Shown here piece by piece: positions 1 through 5,149 of a DNA stretch of 7,256 bases (position 1 is the first letter of the stretch; the number at the start of each line of letters is the position of its first letter). The translations under genes were made by a program, and so were the position numbers. Under the pieces are notes generated by a model. The model worked only from the letters and a program-made list of their open reading frames with translations, did no database searches and was not told the DNA's origin. The DNA is from Deltaproteobacteria bacterium (GTDB taxonomy: Bacteria > JAEEML01), in contig JAEEML010000174.1 in assembly GCA_016283195.1 (NCBI GenBank), positions 1-7,256 of the forward strand, given 5' to 3'.

Positions 1-9
1 CTCGCTCAT
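1..9 (-). CDS. Possible start of a downstream gene, cut by the window edge
   Basis: Only three codons (Met-Ser-Glu) are inside the window, starting at ATG 9-7. The support is an AGGAG Shine-Dalgarno site at 20-16 with 6 nt to the ATG, 53 bases after the stop of the Cys-rich gene. A second ATG at 13-11 lies too close to that site to be preferred. If real, this gene would be the next one in the same direction and possibly the same transcript. Nothing can be said of its product. Confidence 0.35.
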
Positions 10-73
10 GCATCTCTCCTGGGTATTGGGTGGGGTGTTAACTTAAGTATTTTTAAAGTATTTTTTATTATAA

Positions 74-1735
74 TCAGATTGTTGGAATAGTATAAAGCAC
101 AAAGGTGACCATATCTTCATCGTTAAGGCAGCTATTGATTTTTTCGCGCACATTTTCGGTGATATCTTCGCCTTTATCATTAAAGCGCCGGCCTTCAAGA
201 TCCCGCCAATAACATATCCGTTTGCATTCTGGTCTGCCGCTTAAGTTTAGGAGACATTGCTTTACATCCAGATCGATGGAATCTAATTCCGCGCTATTTC
301 CTATAGAAGCGCCCAGTAGAAGTTGGTCAAAAGCCGGTAGTAATGTTTCCGCAGCCTCTTTTTTTAAGGCTTCGGCGCTGGATAATTTTTTGCCACTATT
401 TAACTGCTTTCTTAAAATATTAATCGGTTTGCTGTTCCCCAACAGAAATTGATTTAGGGCCGGTGCCACGCCGGTTTTAAAGGCTTCAAATACCGGAGTG
501 CGCTGATTAATGCAACGATCATTTTCGCAAGCCATGAGCGACCAGTTGCTGATTCTATAACCCTCATATTTTAGTGCTACATTGCTTTGGGGCATCCGGC
601 CATACCGCGATTGCAAATTGTAGATGGCTTGGGCTACATTCCCTATGTCATCAGCATCGGGGTCAATGCTGTCTCTCATATTGGCATATACCGGTTTTGG
701 AAACATATATGTATAAGATTTATCAGAACTATACCGGCAGTCGCTATTGGCTTCACATGGAGAGCCAGGCAGATCTTTAACACATTGTTGCCATGGTAAA
801 TAGCAGTGTTTGCTGGCGCAGGTTTCATCGGCCACGCAGGGGCTTCCTTGGCCCTTAATATTGGCTGCATTACCGGTAACGCATTGAGACCACTCGCTAA
901 AGCAGTAACCTTTTAGGCAATCGCTATCTTTTTGGCATTTACTGCCGGCTCCTTTTTGGTCACTTAGAAGCGGTTTTTCACATTTGCTTGTAAGGCTGTT
1001 GCAGGCGAGATTGGCCAGACACTCGGCATTACTGCGACAATCTTGCCCGATATTCCCTTTATTCTCACATTTTTTGCTTGCCAGCTTGCAAATAAGATTA
1101 TTATTACAATCATCTGATGTATTGCATTTTGCATTTAGCATTCCGCTTTGGCAAAAGCCAATGCCATTATTACTATCTTCATCTTCATCTTCATCTTCAT
1201 CACCTTTATCGTCATTATAAGCTATCTCAAAAACGCAATGGGAATTTTTGGAACAATGCTTATCTTTAGTGCAAATGTTGGACAACTGATAATCGCCTTG
1301 ATAGGGTTTACCATTATAGAGCTTCACGCAGCCTAAAACAGGATTACATTCCTGACCAATCTGGCAATCTTCCGCGCCCATGCAGTTGCGGCCTTTAGAT
1401 ATTTTGTTGCCGCAAATTTTTCCGGCCAGGCAAATTTTCGTTTCACAGTCATCATTATTTTGACAGGGGGTTAATAGGTCACCCATAGTGCCTCTTTCGG
1501 TACATATATGATTGTAGGCATGGCAATAAAGATCGCTGTTGCAATCATTATTTGCCTGGCAGCTTCCTCCGACATTTTTGGGCTCTAAGCAGCGGTTCTC
1601 ACGGCAAATCAAGCCATTTTTGCAGTGGATGTCTGCTTGACAACGTTCTCCGATATTTCTTTGGGGACTGCTAAATGCGCTTTGTGTCTCCAGTAATACT
1701 AAAAGAAAACATGCTGATTTAATTATGTTATTCAT
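74..1735 (-). CDS. Exported cysteine-rich protein with about ten Dickkopf-like Cys modules
   Basis: 553 aa. I chose ATG 1735 because GGAG (1745-1742) sits 6 nt upstream and the next residues form a signal peptide: MNNIIK, a hydrophobic stretch at residues 7-15, likely cleavage near 20-23. The longer frame to 1864 lacks this logic and overlaps the upstream gene. Residues about 32-333 hold short repeats of the form C-x5-C-x4/5-C-x3/5-C, often with DC at the second Cys and a Gly just before the first. I count nine full modules plus a tenth that starts at C327/C333 and appears to end at C403/C408 after an insertion of about 70 residues. Module five carries an Asp/Glu run (about 175-188). The last 145 residues are helix-like and contain four more Cys (494, 504, 508, 536). 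The spacing resembles the Dickkopf N-terminal Cys-rich pattern; the modules are probably disulfide-bonded outside the cytoplasm. It is last in a three-gene unit, 19 nt after the membrane-protein gene. Function unknown; adhesion or host interaction is only a guess. Confidence 0.85.
   Translation of the reverse strand: MNNIIKSACFLLVLLETQSAFSSPQRNIGERCQADIHCKNGLICRENRCLEPKNVGGSCQANNDCNSDLYCHAYNHICTERGTMGDLLTPCQNNDDCETKICLAGKICGNKISKGRNCMGAEDCQIGQECNPVLGCVKLYNGKPYQGDYQLSNICTKDKHCSKNSHCVFEIAYNDDKGDEDEDEDEDSNNGIGFCQSGMLNAKCNTSDDCNNNLICKLASKKCENKGNIGQDCRSNAECLANLACNSLTSKCEKPLLSDQKGAGSKCQKDSDCLKGYCFSEWSQCVTGNAANIKGQGSPCVADETCASKHCYLPWQQCVKDLPGSPCEANSDCRYSSDKSYTYMFPKPVYANMRDSIDPDADDIGNVAQAIYNLQSRYGRMPQSNVALKYEGYRISNWSLMACENDRCINQRTPVFEAFKTGVAPALNQFLLGNSKPINILRKQLNSGKKLSSAEALKKEAAETLLPAFDQLLLGASIGNSAELDSIDLDVKQCLLNLSGRPECKRICYWRDLEGRRFNDKGEDITENVREKINSCLNDEDMVTFVLYTIPTI
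1175..1201. repeat. Hexanucleotide tandem repeat inside the Cys-rich gene
   Basis: Four perfect copies of ATCTTC plus a partial fifth on the plus strand. On the coding strand they encode alternating Asp-Glu, giving the acidic run in Cys module five. A 6-bp unit can gain or lose copies by slippage without a frameshift, so it would change the length of the acidic loop rather than switch the gene off. Confidence 0.9.
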
Positions 1736-1754
1736 AGTACTCTCCAATGACGTA

Positions 1755-1973
1755 TTAGTGCTTTTCTTGTGTTTGTTTTTGATTTTGTACTGGGGCTTTT
1801 CCCAATAGTGAATTCGAGTTATTAGCGTTTGGCTGGGGGGCTGATGCAGTTTTGCTGCCGCCACTTAGCAAAGTTAAAAAGCAGAATATGGTATTTAAAA
1901 AGACGAGTAAAAGAGTCCAAGCTTGCATATCAAATGCGCTAAATCCAAATAACAGTAGTATGCTATACAACAT
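1755..1973 (-). CDS. Small membrane protein with Q/N-rich tail
   Basis: 72 aa. AGGAG at 1985-1981 lies 7 nt before the ATG, a strong ribosome binding site. The N-terminal half is hydrophobic: residues about 2-14, then about 18-37 separated by a short FDMQ segment, so one long or two short membrane passes. From about residue 38 (GGSK) the chain becomes a hydrophilic, low-complexity tail rich in Asn, Gln, Lys and Pro. The stop is 19 nt before the start of the exported Cys-rich protein, and that protein's ribosome binding site lies in the gap, so the two are very probably cotranscribed. I recognise no family. It could be a membrane partner or anchor for the Cys-rich protein, but that is inference from position alone. 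Confidence 0.75.
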   Translation of the reverse strand: MLYSILLLFGFSAFDMQAWTLLLVFLNTIFCFLTLLSGGSKTASAPQPNANNSNSLLGKAPVQNQKQTQEKH

Positions 1974-2050
1974 ATTGTTTCTCCTCTGCCCTTATGGGCC
2001 GTTATGGCGCACCCCGCGCTTAATTACTTTAAATACATGTAGTTACGCCG

Positions 2051-2254
2051 CTAATAGAGCCTGGACTGGATCTCCTTGCGCTTCTCCTCCCAGCTTTTTT
2101 CGGCGGCGGCCAGTGCTTCCTGATATTCCTCATAAGCCGCTCGATATTCCTTAGCCAGAGCCTCCTTTCTGGCCTTATCTTGGGCGCTTTCCTTGGTGAC
2201 CGGGGAATTTTGCGCCGCTTGTTCCGCGCTACCTTCTTTCGTTTTCTTCTTCAT
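2051..2254 (-). CDS. Small highly charged coiled-coil protein
   Basis: 67 aa, starting MKKKTKEG. The start at 2254 is set by a perfect AAGGAGG 9 nt upstream and by the promoter: a longer reading to 2314 would begin inside the -35 hexamer. Residues 1-24 are polar and look disordered; residues about 25-63 are a heptad-like run of Ala, Glu, Lys, Tyr and Arg that should form one long helix or coiled coil. There is no signal peptide, membrane segment or Cys. It is the first gene after the promoter at 2314-2286 and is followed by the 72-aa membrane protein after 77 nt. No family recognised. Low complexity would make database hits unreliable. Confidence 0.72.
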   Translation of the reverse strand: MKKKTKEGSAEQAAQNSPVTKESAQDKARKEALAKEYRAAYEEYQEALAAAEKSWEEKRKEIQSRLY

Positions 2255-2263
2255 TGCCGAATG

Positions 2264-2270
2264 CCTCCTT
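2264..2270 (-). promoter_or_regulatory. Consensus Shine-Dalgarno site of the 67-aa gene
   Basis: AAGGAGG on the minus strand, 9 nt before ATG 2254. It fixes the start of the 67-aa gene and rules out the upstream ATG at 2314, which has no such site. Confidence 0.85.
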
Positions 2271-2285
2271 AAACATTCTGATAGT

Positions 2286-2314
2286 ATTATAACAACATTT
2301 ATATAATATGTCAA
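2286..2314 (-). promoter_or_regulatory. Perfect sigma-70-type promoter of the three-gene unit
   Basis: On the minus strand TTGACA (2314-2309), a 17-nt spacer and TATAAT (2291-2286): both hexamers match the consensus exactly at ideal spacing. Expected transcription start is near 2279, giving a leader of about 25 nt before ATG 2254. The -35 lies in a 16-bp box that recurs at the promoter near 3250. Confidence 0.88.
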
Positions 2315-2332
2315 TACTAAATTCTCGACAGT

Positions 2333-2345
2333 AGAATATTATTCT
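2333..2345. repeat. Short palindrome upstream of the promoter
   Basis: AGAATA, one T, then TATTCT: a perfect 6-bp inverted repeat around one base, centred about 28 bp upstream of the -35 at 2314-2309. It could be an operator or activator site, or chance in AT-rich DNA. The metallophosphoesterase promoter has no matching palindrome that I can see. Confidence 0.35.
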
Positions 2346-2381
2346 GTAAGGCGGCGGATTAAAGAGAGAATTTGGCCTTTC

Positions 2382-3143
2382 TTAGAGCAGCACGCCCTCG
2401 TGGTAGAGCGGTATATACTTGGCCGAGCTCAGATTTTTGTAGCCAAAATCGCTGTGCCAGTGGCCGAAAAACCACTTTTTGTAGGTGATTAAGTTGTCTA
2501 TTTTATTATTAAAAACCACATTGGGGTCTTTTAGTAGCTCGTTGGGGCCTGGTGCTGTGGCCAGAGCTTGGTACAAAGTCATTATGCCGGCGCTGGGTCC
2601 GGTGTGGGAGAGCACATAATCAAACTTTCGGCCATGCTGCCCTATTTTTGCCAGGCAGGCCGCCTCTTCCTCAGCGCTCCATACTTCCTTGGTCCACCGA
2701 TTCTCGTGCGGGCGCGGGTGGGCTGCTATGCCGCTCGAAGCACCGCCAAGCACCAAAAAGCTCTGGCCTTCAATTTGGTAAATATTACCGCGTATTAGAT
2801 AAAAAATATTGCTGCTTACCTGTAAAACAGTTTGGCCGAACATTTCTACTTGCGGCAGCTTTCCCAGCATGTCGTAATTATCGTGATTACCCATAAGTGC
2901 CAGAATCTTAAAGGGTTTTTTGTTGTACCACTCTAATAGATGCCGATCGCTGCGCTCGCTTGGATGGATGCCATCGCGGCCAATAAAGCACTCATGCCAT
3001 GGCAGGCCGAAATCACCCAGCACAATGGCAGCGCTGATGGTGCTATAAGCGGCTTTTTGTTCCAGGCAGCAGAGCTCCATATTCTCCTTGGAAAGGTTAT
3101 CTTTATCTTGAGTGTTGTGGGTGTCGCCGGTTATGTAGAGCAT
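2382..3143 (-). CDS. Calcineurin-like metallophosphoesterase
   Basis: 253 aa, complete. The binuclear-metal motifs of the superfamily are present in order: GDTH (D7, H9), VLGDFG (D44), MGNHD (N86, H87), LSHTGP (H180) and GHWH (H228, H230). It should therefore be a soluble cytoplasmic phosphoesterase using two metal ions such as Mn or Fe to hydrolyse a phosphomonoester or phosphodiester; the substrate cannot be read from sequence. There is no signal peptide. AAGG (3154-3151) lies 7 nt before the start, and a good promoter at 3250-3222 gives a leader of about 70 nt. The gene ends 67 bp before the promoter of the next unit, and I see no clear rho-independent terminator between them. All key residues are intact. 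Confidence 0.9.
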   Translation of the reverse strand: MLYITGDTHNTQDKDNLSKENMELCCLEQKAAYSTISAAIVLGDFGLPWHECFIGRDGIHPSERSDRHLLEWYNKKPFKILALMGNHDNYDMLGKLPQVEMFGQTVLQVSSNIFYLIRGNIYQIEGQSFLVLGGASSGIAAHPRPHENRWTKEVWSAEEEAACLAKIGQHGRKFDYVLSHTGPSAGIMTLYQALATAPGPNELLKDPNVVFNNKIDNLITYKKWFFGHWHSDFGYKNLSSAKYIPLYHEGVLL

Positions 3144-3221
3144 TTTTGCACCTTGCGGCTAGCGCGTGTTAGTTGGCTTGGTGGCGGATTTGCCTATCTG
3201 GTATAGCATATCCAGCTTGGT

Positions 3222-3250
3222 AATATAGCACACTTTTGATGATATGTCAA
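3222..3250 (-). promoter_or_regulatory. Promoter of the metallophosphoesterase gene
   Basis: TTGACA (3250-3245), 17-nt spacer, TATATT (3227-3222) on the minus strand: full -35 match and five of six at -10. The flanking sequence TTTAGTATTGACATAT (3257-3242) is identical to that at 2321-2306. Transcription would start near 3215. Confidence 0.82.
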
Positions 3251-3301
3251 TACTAAAGTGAAAAATTAAGCAAATAAGTTTGGTAAAGCCCGGGACAAAG
3301 T

Positions 3302-3344
3302 GGCTGCCGCAAAAATGGTAGCCGCAGTTTTCATCAGGAAAACT
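3302..3344. repeat. Two adjacent short inverted repeats after the reductase gene
   Basis: First: GGCTGCC (3302-3308) pairs with GGTAGCC (3317-3323) with one G-U pair if read on the plus strand. Second: AGTTTTC (3326-3332), loop ATCAG, GAAAACT (3338-3344), a perfect 7-bp stem starting 8 bp past the reductase stop. Read on the minus strand, the second stem has no U tract after it; on the plus strand it is followed by a T-rich run. A weak bidirectional terminator is possible, not proven. Confidence 0.35.
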
Positions 3345-3351
3345 TTCTCTT

Positions 3352-3705
3352 TTATTTTAAGGCCTTTTCCCACTCTGTTACTTTGAATCCCACACAAACA
3401 GCTTGTTTTGTTATCAAAAGCGGGCGTTTTACCAGCATGCCATCACTGGCCAAAAGTTTAAATTGCTCATCTTCACTCATATTAGGCAGCTTGGCTGTCA
3501 GATTGAGCTCACGGTAAAGCATGCCGCTGGTGTTAAAAAAGCGTTTTAGCGGCAGGCCGCTTCGTGCATGGAGTTCGCGTAAGGTTTTTTCATCTGGATT
3601 TTGGGCTTTAATGTCGATTTTTTCGTAGGCCTGCTTTTGGGTATCAAGCCAGGCTAGGGCCTTTTTACAAGTTGTACATTTGTCGTAACAATAAACTTTA
3701 GTCAT
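3352..3705 (-). CDS. ArsC/Spx-family thioredoxin-fold protein (arsenate reductase-like)
   Basis: 117 aa. I use ATG 3705, with GGAGA at 3717-3713 and 7 nt spacing; the longer frame to 3768 has no ribosome binding site and adds a tail unlike the family. The fold starts directly with a beta strand (TKVYCY) and the redox motif CTTC at C10 and C13 followed by KKALAWL, as in Spx, MgsR and YffB-type proteins. Later family marks are KRFFNTSG, LYREL, LLASDGMLVKRPLL and VGF near the C-terminus. Length fits the 115-120 aa ArsC-like group rather than the longer Spx regulators. Likely a cytoplasmic thiol oxidoreductase; arsenate reduction is the family name, not shown here, and no other ars gene is in the window. 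C10-x2-C13 leaves a redox-switch regulator possible. Confidence 0.88.
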   Translation of the reverse strand: MTKVYCYDKCTTCKKALAWLDTQKQAYEKIDIKAQNPDEKTLRELHARSGLPLKRFFNTSGMLYRELNLTAKLPNMSEDEQFKLLASDGMLVKRPLLITKQAVCVGFKVTEWEKALK

Positions 3706-3867
3706 TGGGCTGTCTCCATAATTAATCGCGCCCGCTATGGGCAACTTTGATATATAACTTTCCGACATGGTGTGACAATATGTAGCTTAGCTTCTTAACC
3801 ATGAAGCGCTGAAAATACAGGCTAAGGCCTTTTGTAGAAGAGCTATTGCAAATAATGTCTGGTCTTA

Positions 3868-4341
3868 TTAAATACATTCATAACCTTTTGCTGCGCACCA
3901 TTCCCTGATAGCCTGCTTTTCTGCCGCATCTCTAAAAGCGTACCAAGTTTGGCTTAAACCATGTCTGGCCACTGCATCGGTAAAACGCCTAAAAGCTCCT
4001 CTGCCGTGGATGGCCATTGATAGTAATTCGGCGAGATTATCATCTTCTATTGTTTCAATGAAACGCACCATTGTGTCATAGCCATTGTAATCTATATTTA
4101 TCGCAATAAATCGTTCCGGCTGCCTCTCCACATAATCGAAAAGCCATTTGGCTCTCGCTGTTTCATCAAGGTTATCTGGAATGAGCTCGTCATAAGCATC
4201 TGGTATACCTGCACACTCAATGCTTTCCTGTCCAAATAAAAAATTGAGCTCTAGGTCATATATAAGTTGATTCATTCTGGCATCTTCGGAGCCAAGCCAT
4301 ATTTGCACTTCATCAAGTTGGATTTTTTTCTTTTTGTCCAT
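3868..4341 (-). CDS. UPF0158 family protein
   Basis: 157 aa, complete. AGAGGA at 4354-4349, 7 nt before ATG. The middle and end carry the UPF0158 pattern: ERFIAI, then a YxGYDTMVRFIETI stretch, AMAIHGRGAFRRF-like core (here SMAIHGRGAFRRF) and GLSQTWYAFRDAA, with a closing EWCAAKGYE. The family is small, soluble and of unknown biochemical role, so no function is claimed. The N-terminus is Lys-rich (DKKKKIQ) followed by an acidic body. About 160 bp separate its stop from the reductase start; they might share a transcript but nothing in the gap proves it. I see no convincing promoter directly upstream. Confidence 0.85.
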   Translation of the reverse strand: MDKKKKIQLDEVQIWLGSEDARMNQLIYDLELNFLFGQESIECAGIPDAYDELIPDNLDETARAKWLFDYVERQPERFIAINIDYNGYDTMVRFIETIEDDNLAELLSMAIHGRGAFRRFTDAVARHGLSQTWYAFRDAAEKQAIREWCAAKGYECI

Positions 4342-4628
4342 TTGTCAGTCCTCTAAGTGTGTAAGTTAACGTACCAACTATATTGGCCGCTAGCGAAACT
4401 ATTTTAGCTAAGTGGTCAATATTTAGCAAGTTCGTCCGAATATGGCGACTGGACGGCAGCTCCGGCTAAGCGGACCTCTCCTCCTAACTTATTGGATTTT
4501 TGCGGAAATCGATCCTCTGCCTGCGGCGCCCTCACCCCACAAGTCGTGGAAATTATGGCATATCGCCCTCTCCATTTTTTACAAATAGCGAGGGATTCCA
4601 AAATGTGGCAGGGAGCATTTGATGTTGG

Positions 4629-4645
4629 CAGATTGAGTGAATCTG
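4629..4645. repeat. Small perfect inverted repeat
   Basis: CAGATT (4629-4634), loop GAGTG, AATCTG (4640-4645). A 6-bp stem, 10 bp before the GC-rich block of the repeated element. No U tract follows on either strand, so it is not a terminator by sequence. Confidence 0.4.
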
Positions 4646-4655
4646 TGGCCTGATA

Positions 4656-4770
4656 GGGCGGGGAAGGTGGTGAATGTGTTATCTTTTTCTCTTTTCTTAA
4701 CTGCGATGCCCGTTTTTGCTCGACTTTTTTCTTGATTTTCTTCTTTTTTTTGTGAAAACCTCCGCTACTT
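4656..4770. repeat. Repeated intergenic element, copy 1
   Basis: It starts with GGGCGGGGAAGG (4656-4667). The core at 4689-4770 runs CTCTTTTCTTAACTGCG, TGCCCGTTT, a T-rich stretch with CTTGATTTT and ends CGCTACTT. The same blocks in the same order occur at 6658-6850. The anchors are not low-complexity, so the match is unlikely to be due to T-richness alone. A further shared 14-mer, CCCTCACCCCACAA, lies before this copy (4529-4542) but after the other. Confidence 0.65.
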
Positions 4771-4901
4771 CCGTTTGCTCAGGTTTTCCACAAACCCCCT
4801 TCCGCCGCACGACCAAAGGACACCCTTGAAACCAGAGTATTCAATAAAAATGGCTTTGTTTATGGTATGTTACAAAATTAGTCACTTCTGGATAGCCTTA
4901 A

Positions 4902-4950
4902 AAGCCAGAGGCCACACTTGAGAGCGGATCTGGGTAGTTGCCTCTGGCTT
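4902..4950. repeat. 11-bp perfect inverted repeat (hairpin)
   Basis: AAGCCAGAGGC (4902-4912) and GCCTCTGGCTT (4940-4950) are exact reverse complements, with a 27-nt loop. On the minus strand the stem ends in CTTTTAAGG, a short T run that could make a weak terminator for the regulator gene about 200 bp upstream. The next hairpin begins after a single intervening base. Confidence 0.7.
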
Positions 4951-4951
4951 A

Positions 4952-4970
4952 GCCGGGGCGGTGCCCCGGC
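4952..4970. repeat. 8-bp GC-only perfect hairpin
   Basis: GCCGGGGC (4952-4959), loop GGT, GCCCCGGC (4963-4970). Very stable and tight, lying against the 11-bp inverted repeat. Together they form a tandem two-stem structure, consistent with a structured RNA, a terminator pair or the end of a small mobile repeat. Confidence 0.7.
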
Positions 4971-5149
4971 CCGGGCTCGGTGGCTATTGGCCTTCGATGG
5001 TGGCGATCTCTTCGGGGTTAGGGCGTAGAGGTTATAGACCAGAGCATTTATGGGCTGGTGGGTGAGTTTGCGGCTCTTGCTACACAAACAGCGAAAATTA
5101 TTTTTAATTCCTATTTACCGTTTGTTGCGGGACGAAAATTCATCTGGAA

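Larger units (their letters stand above)
4416..4778 (-). other. Open frame without ATG, possible gene remnant
   Basis: 120 codons without a stop, ending in TGA at 4418-4416. The upstream boundary is a TGA at 4781-4779, and the same frame is again open for about 25 codons before it. The translation begins Lys-rich (a run of five Lys, then KVEQKRASQLRKE), has a Pro-rich patch and later a mixed segment ending DELAKY. No ATG or GTG start exists; a TTG at 4601 lacks a Shine-Dalgarno site. The Lys-rich start coincides with the repeated element, and the copy at 6756-6850 reads KSRQKRAAQLRKK in the matching frame, with stops on both sides. I treat it as a decayed gene or an accident of composition, not a CDS. 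Confidence 0.3.
4342..5149. other. Long spacer without a supported gene
   Basis: 808 bp between UPF0158 and the broken regulator. It holds two strong hairpins (4902-4970), a smaller hairpin (4629-4645), one copy of a repeated T-rich element (4656-4770) and a long minus-strand open frame without ATG (4416-4778). Another minus-strand frame at 4878-5087 runs through the hairpins, has no ribosome binding site and looks like GC-rich chance. No tRNA fold was found. The region may be a gene remnant mixed with regulatory or repeat sequence. Confidence 0.7.

Noticed and set aside
984-1336. Plus-strand frames rich in Ser, Ile and Phe
   Set aside because: They are the antisense of the hexamer repeat and Cys codons in the Cys-rich gene, with no start signals.
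1736-1864. N-terminal extension of the Cys-rich protein to 596 aa
   Set aside because: It overlaps the 72-aa gene, has no ribosome binding site and would bury the signal peptide at residue 44; the start at 1735 has a proper site.
2255-2314. N-terminal extension of the 67-aa protein to 87 aa
   Set aside because: The start would lie within the -35 hexamer and upstream of the expected transcription start, so it cannot be on the transcript.
2552-3206. Plus-strand frames opposite the metallophosphoesterase
   Set aside because: All metal-binding motifs lie in the minus-strand frame; the plus frames have no family features or ribosome binding sites.
3706-3768. Extension of the ArsC-like protein to 138 aa
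   Set aside because: No Shine-Dalgarno site at 3768, and the family begins directly at the first beta strand before CTTC.
4500-4545. tRNA-like sequence around ATCGATCC
   Set aside because: No cloverleaf: the T-arm consensus is incomplete and no matching acceptor or anticodon stem could be built on either strand.
4741-4792. Terminator made by the AAAACCT/AGGTTTT inverted repeat and T8 run
   Set aside because: The T run precedes the stem on the plus strand and would be an A run after it on the minus strand, the wrong order for a rho-independent terminator in either direction.
4416-4860. TGA read as an amino acid (alternative code)
   Set aside because: Recognised genes use TGG for Trp and show no internal TGA; the single TGA lies in a frame without a start, so decay is the simpler reading.
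4878-5087. 69-aa minus-strand frame
   Set aside because: It runs through both hairpins, is rich in Arg/Pro/Ser from GC content, has no ribosome binding site and no recognisable domain.
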